This document shows positions 1 to 9,055 of a stretch of DNA of 64,000 bases, one piece after another. The stretch is taken from contig NZ_BAAARN010000001.1 in the NCBI RefSeq assembly GCF_039532215.1, positions 851,029-915,028 on the forward strand, read 5' to 3'. Source of the DNA: Pedococcus aerophilus. Lineage in GTDB: Bacteria; Actinomycetota; Actinomycetes; Actinomycetales; Dermatophilaceae. Under the pieces are notes generated by a model. The model did no database searches and was not told the origin of the DNA. It worked only from the letters and a program-made list of their open reading frames with translations. The translations under genes were made by a program, and so were the position numbers. How positions within the stretch are numbered: the stretch's first letter is position 1; the number at the start of each line of letters is the position of its first letter.

Positions 1-1211
1 TCGGTGGACTCGAGCAGGTCCCGTATGGCGTCGCGCAGCTCAGCCGGTGTCGCCGTGTTTGGCGCCAGAACCGTTGCCATTCCTGCCGATTCCAGCGATG
101 CAGCACCCGCGAACTGGTCGGTCGACAGCGGTAGGACAAGCATGGGGACACCGGCCGTCAGGGCCTCCGTCACGCTGTTGTTGCCACCGTGGGTGACGGC
201 CAGGGCTGCCGACTCCAGCAGGGTCACCTGCGGCAGGACCTCACGGACGAGCCAGCCGGTCGGCAGATCGCCGAGCTCGCCGGCCGGGGTCGATCCGTGG
301 GCCAGGGCGACCCGGACGTCGAGGCCCCTCAGCGCGTCGGCGACGCGAGCCAGGACGTCGCCGCGGACGGACAGGAAGCTGCCCAGGCTGACGTAGACGA
401 CCGGCTGGTCGCTGGACGCCAGCCACTGCGAGACCTCGGGATCGGTGGGTTCGCCGCGGACGGCTGAGCCGAGGAACCGGTGCGGTGGCAGGAGCGCGGT
501 GCGGGCGGGGTCGTGCAGCTCACCGGGGTAGTTGAGCAGCAGGACGTCACCGGTCACGGCGAACGCGTCGCCGACCGCGACCGCGGACGGTGACAGCGCC
601 CTGGACGCGGCGTTCCACTCGCGGGTGAAGGCGTCCCGGACGTCCTCGCAGAGGCTGCGCAGGTGGGCGAGCGCGTCGGGGTCGATGTCGAAGGCTGCGG
701 GGAAGGCGGGCGGGCAGCCGTAGACCTCCTCGCCCACGGGGAGCGCCGTCGGGTGGCCCAGGACGACGTCGCCGTGCGGCACCCCGGCAGCGGTCAGGGC
801 CAACCTCGCCGAGAAGGCGAGGTGGTCGACGATGACCGTGTCGGGGCGCACCCAATCGACGACGTCGAGCACCGCGCGGCCGACCTGCACCGGCTCCCAG
901 AGCAGGTCGTCGGCCCGAGCCCTCGCCTGGAACTCCAGTGTCTCCAACGCTCCTCGCCGGGTCGCGTCGAAGAACCCGCGGAGGGCGTCGTCCTCACCGG
1001 TGGGTTGCTCCTCGGCCCGGATGACGCCCGGGTTGGAGCCGCGACCGAGCTGGAGGTGCACCCGTTCGAACCCGAAGCCGGTGACGATCGCGTCGGTGGC
1101 CGGCCCCGTCGCGACGACGACGCGTTCCCCCTCCTGCGCCCACGCCGTCGCCAGGGTGGCGAGCGGGTAGAGGTGGGAGGCGTAGTCCGGGCTGATGACC
1201 AGCAGCGTCAC
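1..1211 (-). CDS. MGT/GT1-type glycosyltransferase, 3' end outside the window
   Basis: About 403 residues are visible from a GTG at 1211; the gene runs off the left edge, so the C-terminus is missing. The fold is GT-B: an N-terminal acceptor domain (starting VTLLVISPDYASHLYPLATL) and a nucleotide-sugar domain with VVYVSLGS and the motif THGGNNSVTEAL near residue 355, typical of the macrolide/UDP-glycosyltransferase (MGT, GT1) family. The GTG overlaps the stop codon of the upstream glycosyltransferase gene by 4 nt (GTGA), so the two are translationally coupled. The sugar donor and acceptor cannot be told from sequence. Likely cytosolic, making a glycolipid, surface glycan or secondary metabolite glycoside. 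Confidence 0.85.
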   Translation of the reverse strand, partial: MTLLVISPDYASHLYPLATLATAWAQEGERVVVATGPATDAIVTGFGFERVHLQLGRGSNPGVIRAEEQPTGEDDALRGFFDATRRGALETLEFQARARADDLLWEPVQVGRAVLDVVDWVRPDTVIVDHLAFSARLALTAAGVPHGDVVLGHPTALPVGEEVYGCPPAFPAAFDIDPDALAHLRSLCEDVRDAFTREWNAASRALSPSAVAVGDAFAVTGDVLLLNYPGELHDPARTALLPPHRFLGSAVRGEPTDPEVSQWLASSDQPVVYVSLGSFLSVRGDVLARVADALRGLDVRVALAHGSTPAGELGDLPTGWLVREVLPQVTLLESAALAVTHGGNNSVTEALTAGVPMLVLPLSTDQFAGAASLESAGMATVLAPNTATPAELRDAIRDLLEST

Positions 1212-3466
1212 GAGGCAGCCCCGGCCGGTGACACGTGGTCGTCACCGCGCGGCGGCCCGGCAGCGGGTCGGCCCACCGGTGGGGCGCCGGCGGCTCCCAG
1301 GGACGCGGATCCTGCAAACCCGGATCCGACGACCACAGAACCGGCGCCCGCGGGCAGCGCCGCGGCGGCATACACCTCGGCGAGCGCGCCGGCCATCGTG
1401 GTGATGCTGAAACGGTCCCGCAGCGTCGCCAGCTCCCGGCGCTGGCGCATCGCCGTCGCGGGCGACGCGGCCATGACGAGCGCCTCGCGGACGGTGTCGG
1501 CGAGCGCGGGGCGGGACGAGGTGTCGGTGAGGACGCCGGTGGTGCCCGGCTCTACGTACGTCGCCGGTCCACCGCCGTCGGGGGCCACGACGACGAGTCC
1601 GGCCGCCATCGCCTCGAGGATGGCCAGGCCGAACTCCTCCTTGAGGCTGGCCGAGACGTACACGCCCGACGAGCCGGCCAGACCCCGTCGCCCGCGCAGG
1701 GTCGCAGCGAGCCACGCCGCGACCGTCGAGTGCGGGCGGTGGCCGGGCAGCAGCAGACCGGCCGCAGCGGCCGTGGAGCGTGGGACCACGGCGTCGATGC
1801 GGGCCAGCTCGGCCGCCTCGTCCCCGGACGGGTCGTCGAGGTCGCCGCCCACGACGAGGAGGTTGCACCGGCTGTGGAGGTCGGCGTCCCCGTGCCAGGT
1901 CTCGACGAGGGTGGCCATGCCCTTGACCCGGTTGAGGCGTCCGACCGTGATGGCGAGGGGCAGGTGCCTGCGCTCGGCAGGGAGCGCGGACAACAGGGTG
2001 TCGAGCTCAGCCATGGCCTGACCGGTCACGTCGTCGGCAGCGGCGGCGCCGCGCTTCTGGGCAGCACCGGCCCGGTCGACGGCGCGGAAGTCGATCCCCT
2101 CGGCGACGACGCTCGAACGGTGACCGTCCACGGCCAGGTCGAGGCCGAGCAGGTCCCTGCTGTCGCGCTCGAGCTCGGGCCGCGGGAACAGCACGAGCTG
2201 GTCGGCGTCCCGCGCCAGCGAACGCACCAGGTGATCGCGGAATGTCAGGTGCTCCAACGCATCTGCCGCTGCGAATGTCTCTCGGGTCAACGCGCCCGAG
2301 GCCTCTCGCGATGCGAGCAGGGCGTGCGGATCCGGCGCGACGGTGAAGACGACCGGCACCCCGAGCTCGCGGGCCGCCTCGGCAGCGGCGAACGACCCGA
2401 CATCGGCCATCCTCAGGTGGATCGCATCGACGTGACCGGCGGCGCGCAGGATGCGACGTACGCCGCGGCGCACGGCCACCCGGTGCATCCAGGCGTCGGC
2501 CATGCCGACGGGAGGTCCCGACAGGGGCACCTGGGCGTAGTGGTGACCGGGGGCCGAGAGGTCGTCGGGCACGACGTCACTGCCGAGGCGCCCGCGCGAG
2601 ATCGTCACGACTCGCTCGACCGCCCGGGTCTCCAGCAGGGCGTTGCCGAGGTGGACGAGCAGGGTGGCGATGCCCCCGGTGTCGCCCTTGCCGGCGCTGC
2701 TCAGCTCGCCGTCGATGTCGGCGTGCAGGAACAGCTGCACCACCGTCAGACCGGTCCCCGGGTATGCCGCGGGGCCGGCACCGCGGCCAGCCGCACCACG
2801 ACGGGGACGCGAGGTGAACCAGTCACCGAGCGCCGCCGTCGCCGCCGTCACGGTGGACAGGGACTCGGTGTCGTCGTCGACCACCCCGAGCAGCAGCGCT
2901 GTCGCTGCCATGCCGGGAACCAGACCGACGGTCTCGACGAGCCGGGTCCGCGCGACGTCGTCGGTGCCGCCGGCAACCACGCCGTTCGTCGTCGGGCGCC
3001 GCGTCGTCAGGGCTGTTGCAAGCGCGCCGAGGACGGTGTCCGGCGCCTGCGGCGCCCACTGCTCGAGGGTGCGCTGGGCCAGCATGCCGGTCACGCCGCC
3101 GGCGCGGACGAGCTCGACCAGGGCGGGCGCGGCCTCGGCTGCGGGAGCGGCGAGGTGCAGGGCCCACGCCGCGTGCTCGGCGCGGAAGGGGTCGCCGGAG
3201 TCCAGGAGCCGGACCAGGGTGGCCGTGTCGGCGACGGGGAGGGCCGCCAGAGCGTGGACGGCGGCGAGGGCGACGACGGCATCGCGGTCGTTGCTGGCCT
3301 CCCGGAGGTCGGTCAGCCCGGCGCCGGCGTGGTCGTCGGCTGCTGCGGCCGAGACTGCGGCCACCCGCCGCAGCGCCTCGAGGATGGTCGGTGCGCTGCG
3401 CACGGCCTCAAGGGCCTCGCGCACCGCTCGTGCCGGATGCGTCGACCGGGCCGCGTTGCCACTCAC
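1208..3466 (-). CDS. GT4 glycosyltransferase with N-terminal HEAT-like repeats
   Basis: 752 residues. The first ~240 residues are Ala/Leu-rich helical repeats of HEAT type (AVVALAAVHALAALPVAD, EHAAWALHLAAP). A family-4 retaining glycosyltransferase follows: donor-side GRLNRVKGMATLVETW and the E-x7-E region EEFGLAILEAMAAG near residue 640. The stretch GKGDTGGIATLLVHLGNAL near residue 280 is a typical N-terminal Rossmann start of sucrose-synthase-like GT4 enzymes. The start is a GTG at 3466. It forms a two-gene operon with the following MGT-type gene (4-nt overlap). A HEAT platform joined to a GT4 domain suggests docking to a partner protein or membrane complex; this is inference. Confidence 0.85.
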   Translation of the reverse strand: MSGNAARSTHPARAVREALEAVRSAPTILEALRRVAAVSAAAADDHAGAGLTDLREASNDRDAVVALAAVHALAALPVADTATLVRLLDSGDPFRAEHAAWALHLAAPAAEAAPALVELVRAGGVTGMLAQRTLEQWAPQAPDTVLGALATALTTRRPTTNGVVAGGTDDVARTRLVETVGLVPGMAATALLLGVVDDDTESLSTVTAATAALGDWFTSRPRRGAAGRGAGPAAYPGTGLTVVQLFLHADIDGELSSAGKGDTGGIATLLVHLGNALLETRAVERVVTISRGRLGSDVVPDDLSAPGHHYAQVPLSGPPVGMADAWMHRVAVRRGVRRILRAAGHVDAIHLRMADVGSFAAAEAARELGVPVVFTVAPDPHALLASREASGALTRETFAAADALEHLTFRDHLVRSLARDADQLVLFPRPELERDSRDLLGLDLAVDGHRSSVVAEGIDFRAVDRAGAAQKRGAAAADDVTGQAMAELDTLLSALPAERRHLPLAITVGRLNRVKGMATLVETWHGDADLHSRCNLLVVGGDLDDPSGDEAAELARIDAVVPRSTAAAAGLLLPGHRPHSTVAAWLAATLRGRRGLAGSSGVYVSASLKEEFGLAILEAMAAGLVVVAPDGGGPATYVEPGTTGVLTDTSSRPALADTVREALVMAASPATAMRQRRELATLRDRFSITTMAGALAEVYAAAALPAGAGSVVVGSGFAGSASLGAAGAPPVGRPAAGPPRGDDHVSPAGAAS

Positions 3467-3711
3467 GTCTCGACCCTAGGTCGGGGCGGTGGGGGCCGCA
3501 CCCCAGCGGGCGGGCCGTCTCAGCCCGCCCTCGGAGGCCAGCGGCGGCGCTGACCCGCGCCATACGCGACACGCGGGTGGCCGAAGCGACACGCCGGTGG
3601 GCGGGTCGTCCGAATGGCTCATCTTTTTGTACTAGTCCGGTCTGCGCCACCGTCGGGTGCGAGTCTTCACTGTCGTCACACCCGCCCCTGCTGACCCTCC
3701 GGACTTCCCTG
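3467..3711. other. Intergenic region before the secreted amidase
   Basis: This gap separates the minus-strand glycosyltransferase operon from the plus-strand amidase, so it should hold divergent promoters. The only distinctive element is ACTAGTCCGG at 3631-3640, 81 bp before the amidase ATG and preceded by a T-rich run (CTTTTTGT). The same element recurs upstream of other exported-protein genes. AGTCCGG at 3634-3640 can pair with CCGGACT just before the start codon, which could close a leader of about 75 nt. Confidence 0.4.
3631..3640 (+). promoter_or_regulatory. ACTAGTCCGG upstream element, copy 1
   Basis: This 10-mer is identical to the one at 30801-30810 upstream of the SGNH lipoprotein. 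Related forms lie at 25014 (ACTTATCGGG, before the CHAP protein) and 49153 (ACTAGCCGG, before the glycosyltransferase operon). The distance to the start codon is 81 bp here, 83 bp at 30801 and 79 bp at 49153. A promoter or activator site is the simplest reading; it has not been matched to a named regulator. Confidence 0.35.
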
Positions 3712-6060
3712 ATGCGACTGATCTCTGCTGCCCTCGCGATTGCCCTCACCCCCGCCTTCGTCGCCCTCCCGACCGTCTCCTTCGCCAGCACCGACACCCC
3801 CCGGCCGGTGCGCCCCACGATCGTGAGCACCCCCCTCTCGGGCATCGACCCCGCGGCCTCGCACCGTGAGGCCGCGGCCGGCCGCGGCCTCGCCACGGGT
3901 CGGGTCGCCGCCACGGTGACCTCCGACGCGGCACGCTCCGCCGCCGCCGCCACGGACCCCCGCGACAAGGCCCCCGCCCGTCGTACCGGCCAGGTCACCA
4001 CCGTGCTCACCGGCGAGCAGAAGCGCCCGCGGTTCTCGGTCGCCGGAGTGTCCTGGGCCGGGACCACCGACCTGTCGGCCGACGACGTGACCGTGCGGAT
4101 CCGTGTCAAGGAGGCTGACGGTTGGACGGCGTGGGAGGTGCTCCCGGTGCCGGACGACGGTCCCGAGGCGGGCACGGCCGAGGCCGTCGGTGCACGCCTG
4201 GGCACCACCCCGATCGTCACCGAGGGCGGTACCGCCGTCCAGGTGCGGGTCGACACGGCCGGCGGGCTCCGGCTGCCCGACCTCAAGGTCAGCACCATCG
4301 ACCCCGGCACCTCCCCCGCCGACGACGACCTCACCGCCAAGACGCCCGCTTCCACCGCTTCGGCGGCCGCGGCGACGACCGCCGCCCAGCCGACGATCAT
4401 CACGCGGGCCCAGTGGGGCGCCGACGAGAGCCTGCGCGGCAGCAAGACGCTGAGCAGCACCGTCAAGGCGATCACCATCCACCACACCGCCGGCACCAAC
4501 GACTACACGCCGGAGACCGCAGCCGCCCAGGTCCGCGGCATCTACGCGTACGACACCCTGGGCCTGGGCTGGGCCGACATCGCGTACAACTTCCTCGTCG
4601 ACAAGTGGGGTCGCGTGTACGAGGGCCGCGCCGGGTCGATCACCGAGCCGGTGCGCGGTGCCCACTCGATGGGCTTCAACACCAACACCATGGGCATCGC
4701 CGCGATGGGCAACTACGAGACCGCCAGCGCCCCCACGGTCATGGTCGACGCACTGGCGCGGGTCGCCGGGTGGAAGCTGTCGCAGTACGGCGTGAACCCG
4801 CGCGGGACGACGCAGCTCACCTCGCAGGGCGGCACCGGGGCGAAGTACGCCGCTGGTGTCACCGTCACCCTGCCGACGGTCCACGCACACCAGAACACGT
4901 CCTACACGCTCTGCCCCGGCCGCTACCTCTACCCGAAGATGGACACCATCCGCAGCGAGGCGGCCACCTGGGCCGCGACCCCGGCGCCCGTCACGACCCC
5001 GCCGCCCGCACCGGTCACCACCGAGAAGCTGTATGCCGCGTACGGCTCGCTCACCCTCGCCGCCGGCGCGACCGGCTGGTCGGTCCGCGACCTCCAGCTC
5101 GAGCTGAACCGCCGTGGCTACGCGGTCGGGACGGCAGACGGCGCGTTCGGCGCGAAGACCACCGCCGGGGTGTCGGCGTTCCAGAAGGCAGCGCGCGTCG
5201 CCGTGACCGGCAAGGTCGCAGCGAACGACTGGAAGGCCCTGTCGGGACTGAACTACACCCGCGTCCTGTCGCTCACCGCGACCTCACGCGGCGGCTTCAA
5301 CTCCGACGGTCGCGGCGACCTCCTCGGCCGGACCCGCTCGGGCGACCTCGTGCTCTACCCCGTCATCGGCAGCAGCATCGTCACGGGCGCCAAGGCCGGC
5401 ACGGGTTGGGGCGGGTTCGCCCAGGTGCTCTCCCCCGGTGACTGGGACGGCGACCGCTTCTCCGACGTGCTCGCCCTGACCAAGGGTGGCGACGTCCTGC
5501 TCTACCGGGGCAACGGACGCGGCTCCTTCAAGGCCGGCAAGGTCGTGGTCGGCAGCGGGTTCAAGACCACCACCCTGCTCATCGCACCCGGCGACTGGAC
5601 CGGCGACGGCAAGCCGGACCTGTTGGCCCGCAAGGTCAACGGTGAGCTCTGGCTGCTCACCGGCGACGGCCGCGGCGGGTTCGTCGGGACGGCGCGCAAG
5701 ATCGGCACGGGCTGGCAGATCTTCACCGACTTCGCCACCCCCGGCGACCTCGACGGGGACGGACGGGTCGACCTCGTCGCCCGGGCGACCAACGGCAACC
5801 TCTACCTCTACCGGGGCACCGGCGCCGGGACCTCCGGCTTGGGGTACCAGCCCGGCCAGGTCCTCAGCCGTGGCTGGCAGTCCTACGCGTCGATCGTGTC
5901 CATGGGCGACCTCACCGGTGACGGCCGGCCGGACCTGCTGGCCCGCAGCACCGCGAACGTCACCCTCGTCTACCCGGGCAACGGCAGGGGCGGCTTCCTG
6001 TCGGGACGCAAGATCGCGACCCCGTGGGCGGCGACCACCCGACTGGTCGCGGTGCGCTGA
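3712..6060 (+). CDS. Secreted N-acetylmuramoyl-L-alanine amidase with PG-binding and FG-GAP/VCBS repeats
   Basis: 782 residues. The start was chosen at the ATG at 3712 because a clean signal peptide begins there (MRLISAALAIALTPAFVALP, cleavage near SFAS); the frame is open further upstream. After a linker of about 200 residues comes a PGRP/amidase_2 domain (about 229-420) with zinc ligands in ITIHHTAG and in HAHQN...LCPGRY, which also supplies the Cys expected in amidase-active members. A PG_binding_1 domain follows (about 444-511; GWSVRDLQLELNRRGY). About 250 residues of FG-GAP/VCBS-type repeats complete the protein (SPGDWDGDRFSDVLAL, APGDWTGDGKPDLLAR, TPGDLDGDGRVDLVAR). It should cleave the stem peptide from MurNAc outside the cell, in wall remodelling or lysis of other bacteria. 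Confidence 0.92.
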   Translation: MRLISAALAIALTPAFVALPTVSFASTDTPRPVRPTIVSTPLSGIDPAASHREAAAGRGLATGRVAATVTSDAARSAAAATDPRDKAPARRTGQVTTVLTGEQKRPRFSVAGVSWAGTTDLSADDVTVRIRVKEADGWTAWEVLPVPDDGPEAGTAEAVGARLGTTPIVTEGGTAVQVRVDTAGGLRLPDLKVSTIDPGTSPADDDLTAKTPASTASAAAATTAAQPTIITRAQWGADESLRGSKTLSSTVKAITIHHTAGTNDYTPETAAAQVRGIYAYDTLGLGWADIAYNFLVDKWGRVYEGRAGSITEPVRGAHSMGFNTNTMGIAAMGNYETASAPTVMVDALARVAGWKLSQYGVNPRGTTQLTSQGGTGAKYAAGVTVTLPTVHAHQNTSYTLCPGRYLYPKMDTIRSEAATWAATPAPVTTPPPAPVTTEKLYAAYGSLTLAAGATGWSVRDLQLELNRRGYAVGTADGAFGAKTTAGVSAFQKAARVAVTGKVAANDWKALSGLNYTRVLSLTATSRGGFNSDGRGDLLGRTRSGDLVLYPVIGSSIVTGAKAGTGWGGFAQVLSPGDWDGDRFSDVLALTKGGDVLLYRGNGRGSFKAGKVVVGSGFKTTTLLIAPGDWTGDGKPDLLARKVNGELWLLTGDGRGGFVGTARKIGTGWQIFTDFATPGDLDGDGRVDLVARATNGNLYLYRGTGAGTSGLGYQPGQVLSRGWQSYASIVSMGDLTGDGRPDLLARSTANVTLVYPGNGRGGFLSGRKIATPWAATTRLVAVR

Positions 6061-6114
6061 CCCGGCTCTGAGCGACGGGCGTAGCGTGGGCGGCGTGCGG
6101 CGCAGGAGCCTGCG

Positions 6115-6414
6115 GTGACCCTCGACGAGGTGGACGAGTTCGCCACCTCCCTGCCCGGCTGCCGGCGCAAGGGTCACCCGGGACGGGTCGCGTGGTACGT
6201 CGACGACCGCCTCGTCGTGCGCCAGGACCTGCCCGGGACGGTGCTCGTCCGGGTCGACTTCGCCGACCGTGAGCGCCTCGTCGACGCCCACCCCGGCACG
6301 TTCGGGGTCCCGCCCCGGTGGGAGGCGCACCAGAAGGTGCAGGCCGAGCTCGACGGTGACGCGGACGCCATACGCGAAGCCATCCGGCTGGCCTGGGACT
6401 TCCAGCGCCGCTGA
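6115..6414 (+). CDS. MmcQ/YjbR-like protein
   Basis: 99 residues from a GTG at 6115, 54 nt after the amidase stop. It has the YjbR/MmcQ (CyaY-like fold) pattern: an N-terminal helix ending in a small Gly/Pro turn (DEFATSLPGC), then strands (RVAWYVDDRLVVRQD, VLVRVDFADRERL), then the closing helix DADAIREAIRLAWDFQRR. The family folds like a small DNA-binding or frataxin-like protein; its biochemical role is generally unknown. It may be cotranscribed with the amidase, but there is no functional link in the sequence. Confidence 0.75.
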   Translation: MTLDEVDEFATSLPGCRRKGHPGRVAWYVDDRLVVRQDLPGTVLVRVDFADRERLVDAHPGTFGVPPRWEAHQKVQAELDGDADAIREAIRLAWDFQRR

Positions 6415-6494
6415 GCCCCTCTGCCCGCCCTGCTCCCCCGGGCAGATGGAGGGTGGCGCGTAGGGAGTGTGGTGCGTTCGAAGCGGGGTGCGGG

Positions 6495-7370
6495 TCAGCG
6501 ACCGGTGACCGGACCGAGGGGGGCGCCGCTCGCGAGGATCGCGGACGTGAGGGCCTTCGCGGGCTCGGCCGGGGCGGCCTTGTTCGTCAGGAGGACGAGG
6601 TCGAGGTGCGGCAGCTTGGGCAGGCCCAGGCTCGGGGGCAGCTCGATGAGGTCGGCCGGCGTGAGTGTGCGCGCCATCACCGCGATCCCCAGCCCGGCCC
6701 GGACGGCGGCGAGCACCCCGTTGACGCCGCGGACGGTGCAGGTGATGCGGCTGCGCCGACCGGCCTTCTCGAGCGCCTGGACGCTGACCGCCCGGGACAG
6801 GCTCGGTGCCTGGTAGACGACGAGGGGCACGGGCTGCTCGGGGTCGAGCCGGGTGCCGTCGGTCCCGACCCAGACGAGGTGGTCGCGACGGACGAGCTGA
6901 CCGCGCGTCGGCGTGGGGGTGCCCGGGCTGCGCTTGACGAAGGCGACATCGAGGTGGCCCGACTCGATGCGGCGGATGAGGCTGTCGTTCTGCAGGACCG
7001 CGAGCTCGAGGTCGATGCGCGGGTACAGCTGGCGGAAGTCGCGCAGGATCCTCGGCAGCGGGGTGAGGGCCAGGTCGTCGGTGACCCCGAACCGCAGGCG
7101 GCCCGCGAGGTGCGAGCCGGTGAAGTACCCGACGGCCCGCTGCTGCGCCGCCATGATCTCGCGCGCGAACCCCGCCATCGCCTCACCGTCTGAGGTCAGC
7201 GTGACGCTGCGGGTGTCCCGCAGGAACAGCGGTCGACCGACCGCCTCCTCGAGGCGTCGCACGTGCTGGCTCACCGTCGGCTGACGGATCCCGAGAGACT
7301 CCGCGGCCCTGGTGAAGCTCAGGGTCTGGGCTACCGCGAGGAAGGTCCGCAGCTGTTCGGGCTCGTACAT
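6495..7370 (-). CDS. LysR-family transcriptional regulator
   Basis: 291 residues. The start was placed at ATG 7370 (MYEPEQLRTFLAVAQTLSFT) because AGGAG precedes it at ideal spacing; the open frame extends 21 residues further through repetitive DNA that does not look coding. The N-terminal winged helix is canonical (SFTRAAESLGIRQPTVSQHVRRLEEAVGRPLF). A periplasmic-binding-like effector domain follows. The gene is divergent from the MFS transporter gene, and the spacer carries two 15-bp palindromes with T-N11-A geometry plus a tandem repeat. It probably controls the exporter and itself in response to a small molecule that may be the exported substrate. Confidence 0.9.
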   Translation of the reverse strand: MYEPEQLRTFLAVAQTLSFTRAAESLGIRQPTVSQHVRRLEEAVGRPLFLRDTRSVTLTSDGEAMAGFAREIMAAQQRAVGYFTGSHLAGRLRFGVTDDLALTPLPRILRDFRQLYPRIDLELAVLQNDSLIRRIESGHLDVAFVKRSPGTPTPTRGQLVRRDHLVWVGTDGTRLDPEQPVPLVVYQAPSLSRAVSVQALEKAGRRSRITCTVRGVNGVLAAVRAGLGIAVMARTLTPADLIELPPSLGLPKLPHLDLVLLTNKAAPAEPAKALTSAILASGAPLGPVTGR

Positions 7371-7386
7371 CCCAGCTCCTCCTGCC

Positions 7387-7434
7387 GACTCGCGATGGCT
7401 CATGGTGACTCGTGGTGACTCGTGATGGCTCATG
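7387..7434. repeat. Tandem direct repeat in the LysR/MFS intergenic region
   Basis: GACTCGCGATGGCTCATG at 7387-7404 is repeated with one change at 7417-7434 (30-bp period). A half copy, GACTCGTG, lies between them at 7407-7414, and a trailing GCTCAT follows at 7438. The repeat sits directly upstream of the LysR ribosome binding site. It could be a secondary regulator site or a replication-slippage repeat. Confidence 0.5.
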
Positions 7435-7441
7435 CTGGCTC

Positions 7442-7456
7442 ATTGCGATTCGCAAT
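7442..7456. promoter_or_regulatory. LysR-type operator palindrome 1
   Basis: Perfect inverted repeat ATTGCGA-T-TCGCAAT, with the T-N11-A spacing known for LysR binding boxes. It lies 72 bp upstream of the regulator start codon and about 180 bp from the transporter start, in a locally AT-rich island where promoters are expected. Confidence 0.6.
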
Positions 7457-7472
7457 GGCACTTATAGGACTG

Positions 7473-7487
7473 ATTCTGTCTCAGAAT
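7473..7487. promoter_or_regulatory. LysR-type operator palindrome 2
   Basis: Perfect inverted repeat ATTCTG-TCT-CAGAAT, 31 bp (three helical turns) from the first palindrome and also with T-N11-A geometry. A recognition site plus an activation site on one DNA face is the classic LysR arrangement; assignment to the adjacent regulator is inference. Confidence 0.55.
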
Positions 7488-7517
7488 ACCGCGAGCACGC
7501 CGACTGGAGGAGCACAC

Positions 7518-7592
7518 TTGACGGGTCGCCTCGTCGCTCCGGAATCTCTCCACCGCCGGGCTTGTTGCCCAGCTGACCGCGACCCCACCTGA
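7518..7592 (+). other. Possible short upstream ORF before the MFS gene
   Basis: A 24-codon frame starts with TTG, 5 nt after a strong GGAGGAG at 7506-7512. It ends 43 nt before the transporter start and is out of frame with it. No run of one amino acid suggests classical attenuation. It may be a translated leader or only a chance Shine-Dalgarno. Confidence 0.2.
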
Positions 7593-7635
7593 CCGCCCCA
7601 CGACTCCACCCGAACGCAACTCTCGCCAGGACGAC

Positions 7636-9006
7636 ATGAGCTCCGCCGCCTCCGCCCCAGTCCACTTCCCGAAACTGACTCTCCCGCGAGGTCTTTCGCG
7701 GACCTTCCCCTCGCTGGAGAACCGTAACTTCCGACTCCTGCTGTCCGGGCTCCTCGTCTCGGGCACGGGAGGCTGGATCCAGCGCATCGCGCAGGACTGG
7801 CTCGTCCTGACGATGACGGACAGCCCCACCGCCGTCGGAGTCGTCACGGCGTTCCAGTTCGCGCCGACGATCCTGCTGGGTCTGCACGGCGGCCTGCTCG
7901 CCGACCGCCTGCCCAAGCGGGCGCTGCTGCTGGCCACGCAGGTCTCGATGTCACTGACCGCTGCCGCCCTGGCCGTCCTCACCCTCACGGGCGTCGTGCA
8001 GGTCTGGCACGTGTTCGCGCTGGCCTTCGTCCTGGGGATCATCGCCGCCGTCGACAACCCGACCCGCCAGTCGTTCGTGTCCGAGGTCGTGCAGGGGCCG
8101 CAGCTGCCCAACGCCATCAGCCTCGTGTCGTGCACCTTCCAGATCGGTGCCATGACGGGCCCGGTCATCGGTGGCGTCCTGATGAGCACCGTCGGCGCGG
8201 GGTACGCCTTCGCCCTCAACGCCCTGACCTTCGTCGCCCCGATCATCGCCCTGTCCATGATGCGGGGCACCCCGATCCGTCGTCGTGGCGCCGTCGCCCG
8301 TTCGTCGGAGCAGGTGGGTGCAGCTTCGGGGGCGCCGGGAGCCACGCCGACTGCGGCGCCCGGGGCACGCGCTGGGGTCATCTACGCCCTGCAGACCTCG
8401 ACGGTGCTGTGGCCGATCGTCATGGCAGGAGCCTTCGGGTTCTTCACGATCAGCCTGCCGGTCACCCTGGCGGCCTTCGCCAAGGACGAGTTCCACACCG
8501 GGGCGAGCGGACTCGGTCTGCTCAACGCGATGGTGGCGCTTGGTGCGATGGGTGGCGCCCTGGCGACTGCACGCCGCCAACGTCCGCTGCGGCTCCGCAC
8601 GGTCGGGTACGCCGCGTGGGCCCTCGCCTGCGCCCTCCTGCTCGCTGCCGCCGCACCGCAGCAGCTGCTCTTCACACTGCTGCTCGTGCTCGTCGGGGCG
8701 GCGAACCTCGGCTTCCTCACCAAGGCGCAGTCCCTCGTCCAGCTGGCGACGGTCCCCCACCTGCGCGGCCGCGTGGTCGGCCTCTACATGCTCGTGTTCA
8801 TCGGCAGCGGCGCCGTCGGCGGACCGGTCGTGGGCTGGCTCGCCGAGGCGTATGGCGCCCGCGTGGCCCTGCTCGTCTCTGGTGCCGTACCCGCGTTGGT
8901 GACCGTGCTCGTGTGCCGGCACCTGGCCCACCTCGGGTCGCTGCGGGTGAGCCTGTCGACGATCTCGGTGCGGCTGCCCCGGGTCAGCGTCACTTCGCGC
9001 GGCTAG
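7636..9006 (+). CDS. MFS transporter, EntS/MFS_3-like exporter
   Basis: 456 residues, integral membrane, about 12 predicted segments with a soluble central loop near residues 210-255. The start FPSLENRNFRLLLSGLLVSGTGGWIQRIAQDWLV and the loop DNPTRQSFVSEVV are hallmarks of the MFS_3/enterobactin-exporter-like group. These are proton-driven drug or siderophore exporters. The ATG at 7636 is preceded by AGGA. Neighbourhood: divergent LysR gene with palindromic operators between, so expression is probably effector-controlled. Substrate unknown. Confidence 0.9.
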   Translation: MSSAASAPVHFPKLTLPRGLSRTFPSLENRNFRLLLSGLLVSGTGGWIQRIAQDWLVLTMTDSPTAVGVVTAFQFAPTILLGLHGGLLADRLPKRALLLATQVSMSLTAAALAVLTLTGVVQVWHVFALAFVLGIIAAVDNPTRQSFVSEVVQGPQLPNAISLVSCTFQIGAMTGPVIGGVLMSTVGAGYAFALNALTFVAPIIALSMMRGTPIRRRGAVARSSEQVGAASGAPGATPTAAPGARAGVIYALQTSTVLWPIVMAGAFGFFTISLPVTLAAFAKDEFHTGASGLGLLNAMVALGAMGGALATARRQRPLRLRTVGYAAWALACALLLAAAAPQQLLFTLLLVLVGAANLGFLTKAQSLVQLATVPHLRGRVVGLYMLVFIGSGAVGGPVVGWLAEAYGARVALLVSGAVPALVTVLVCRHLAHLGSLRVSLSTISVRLPRVSVTSRG

Positions 9007-9055
9007 ACCCCAGGGGCTGCGGCAAACCACTACGCGTGAGGCAGTACCGCCTGCG

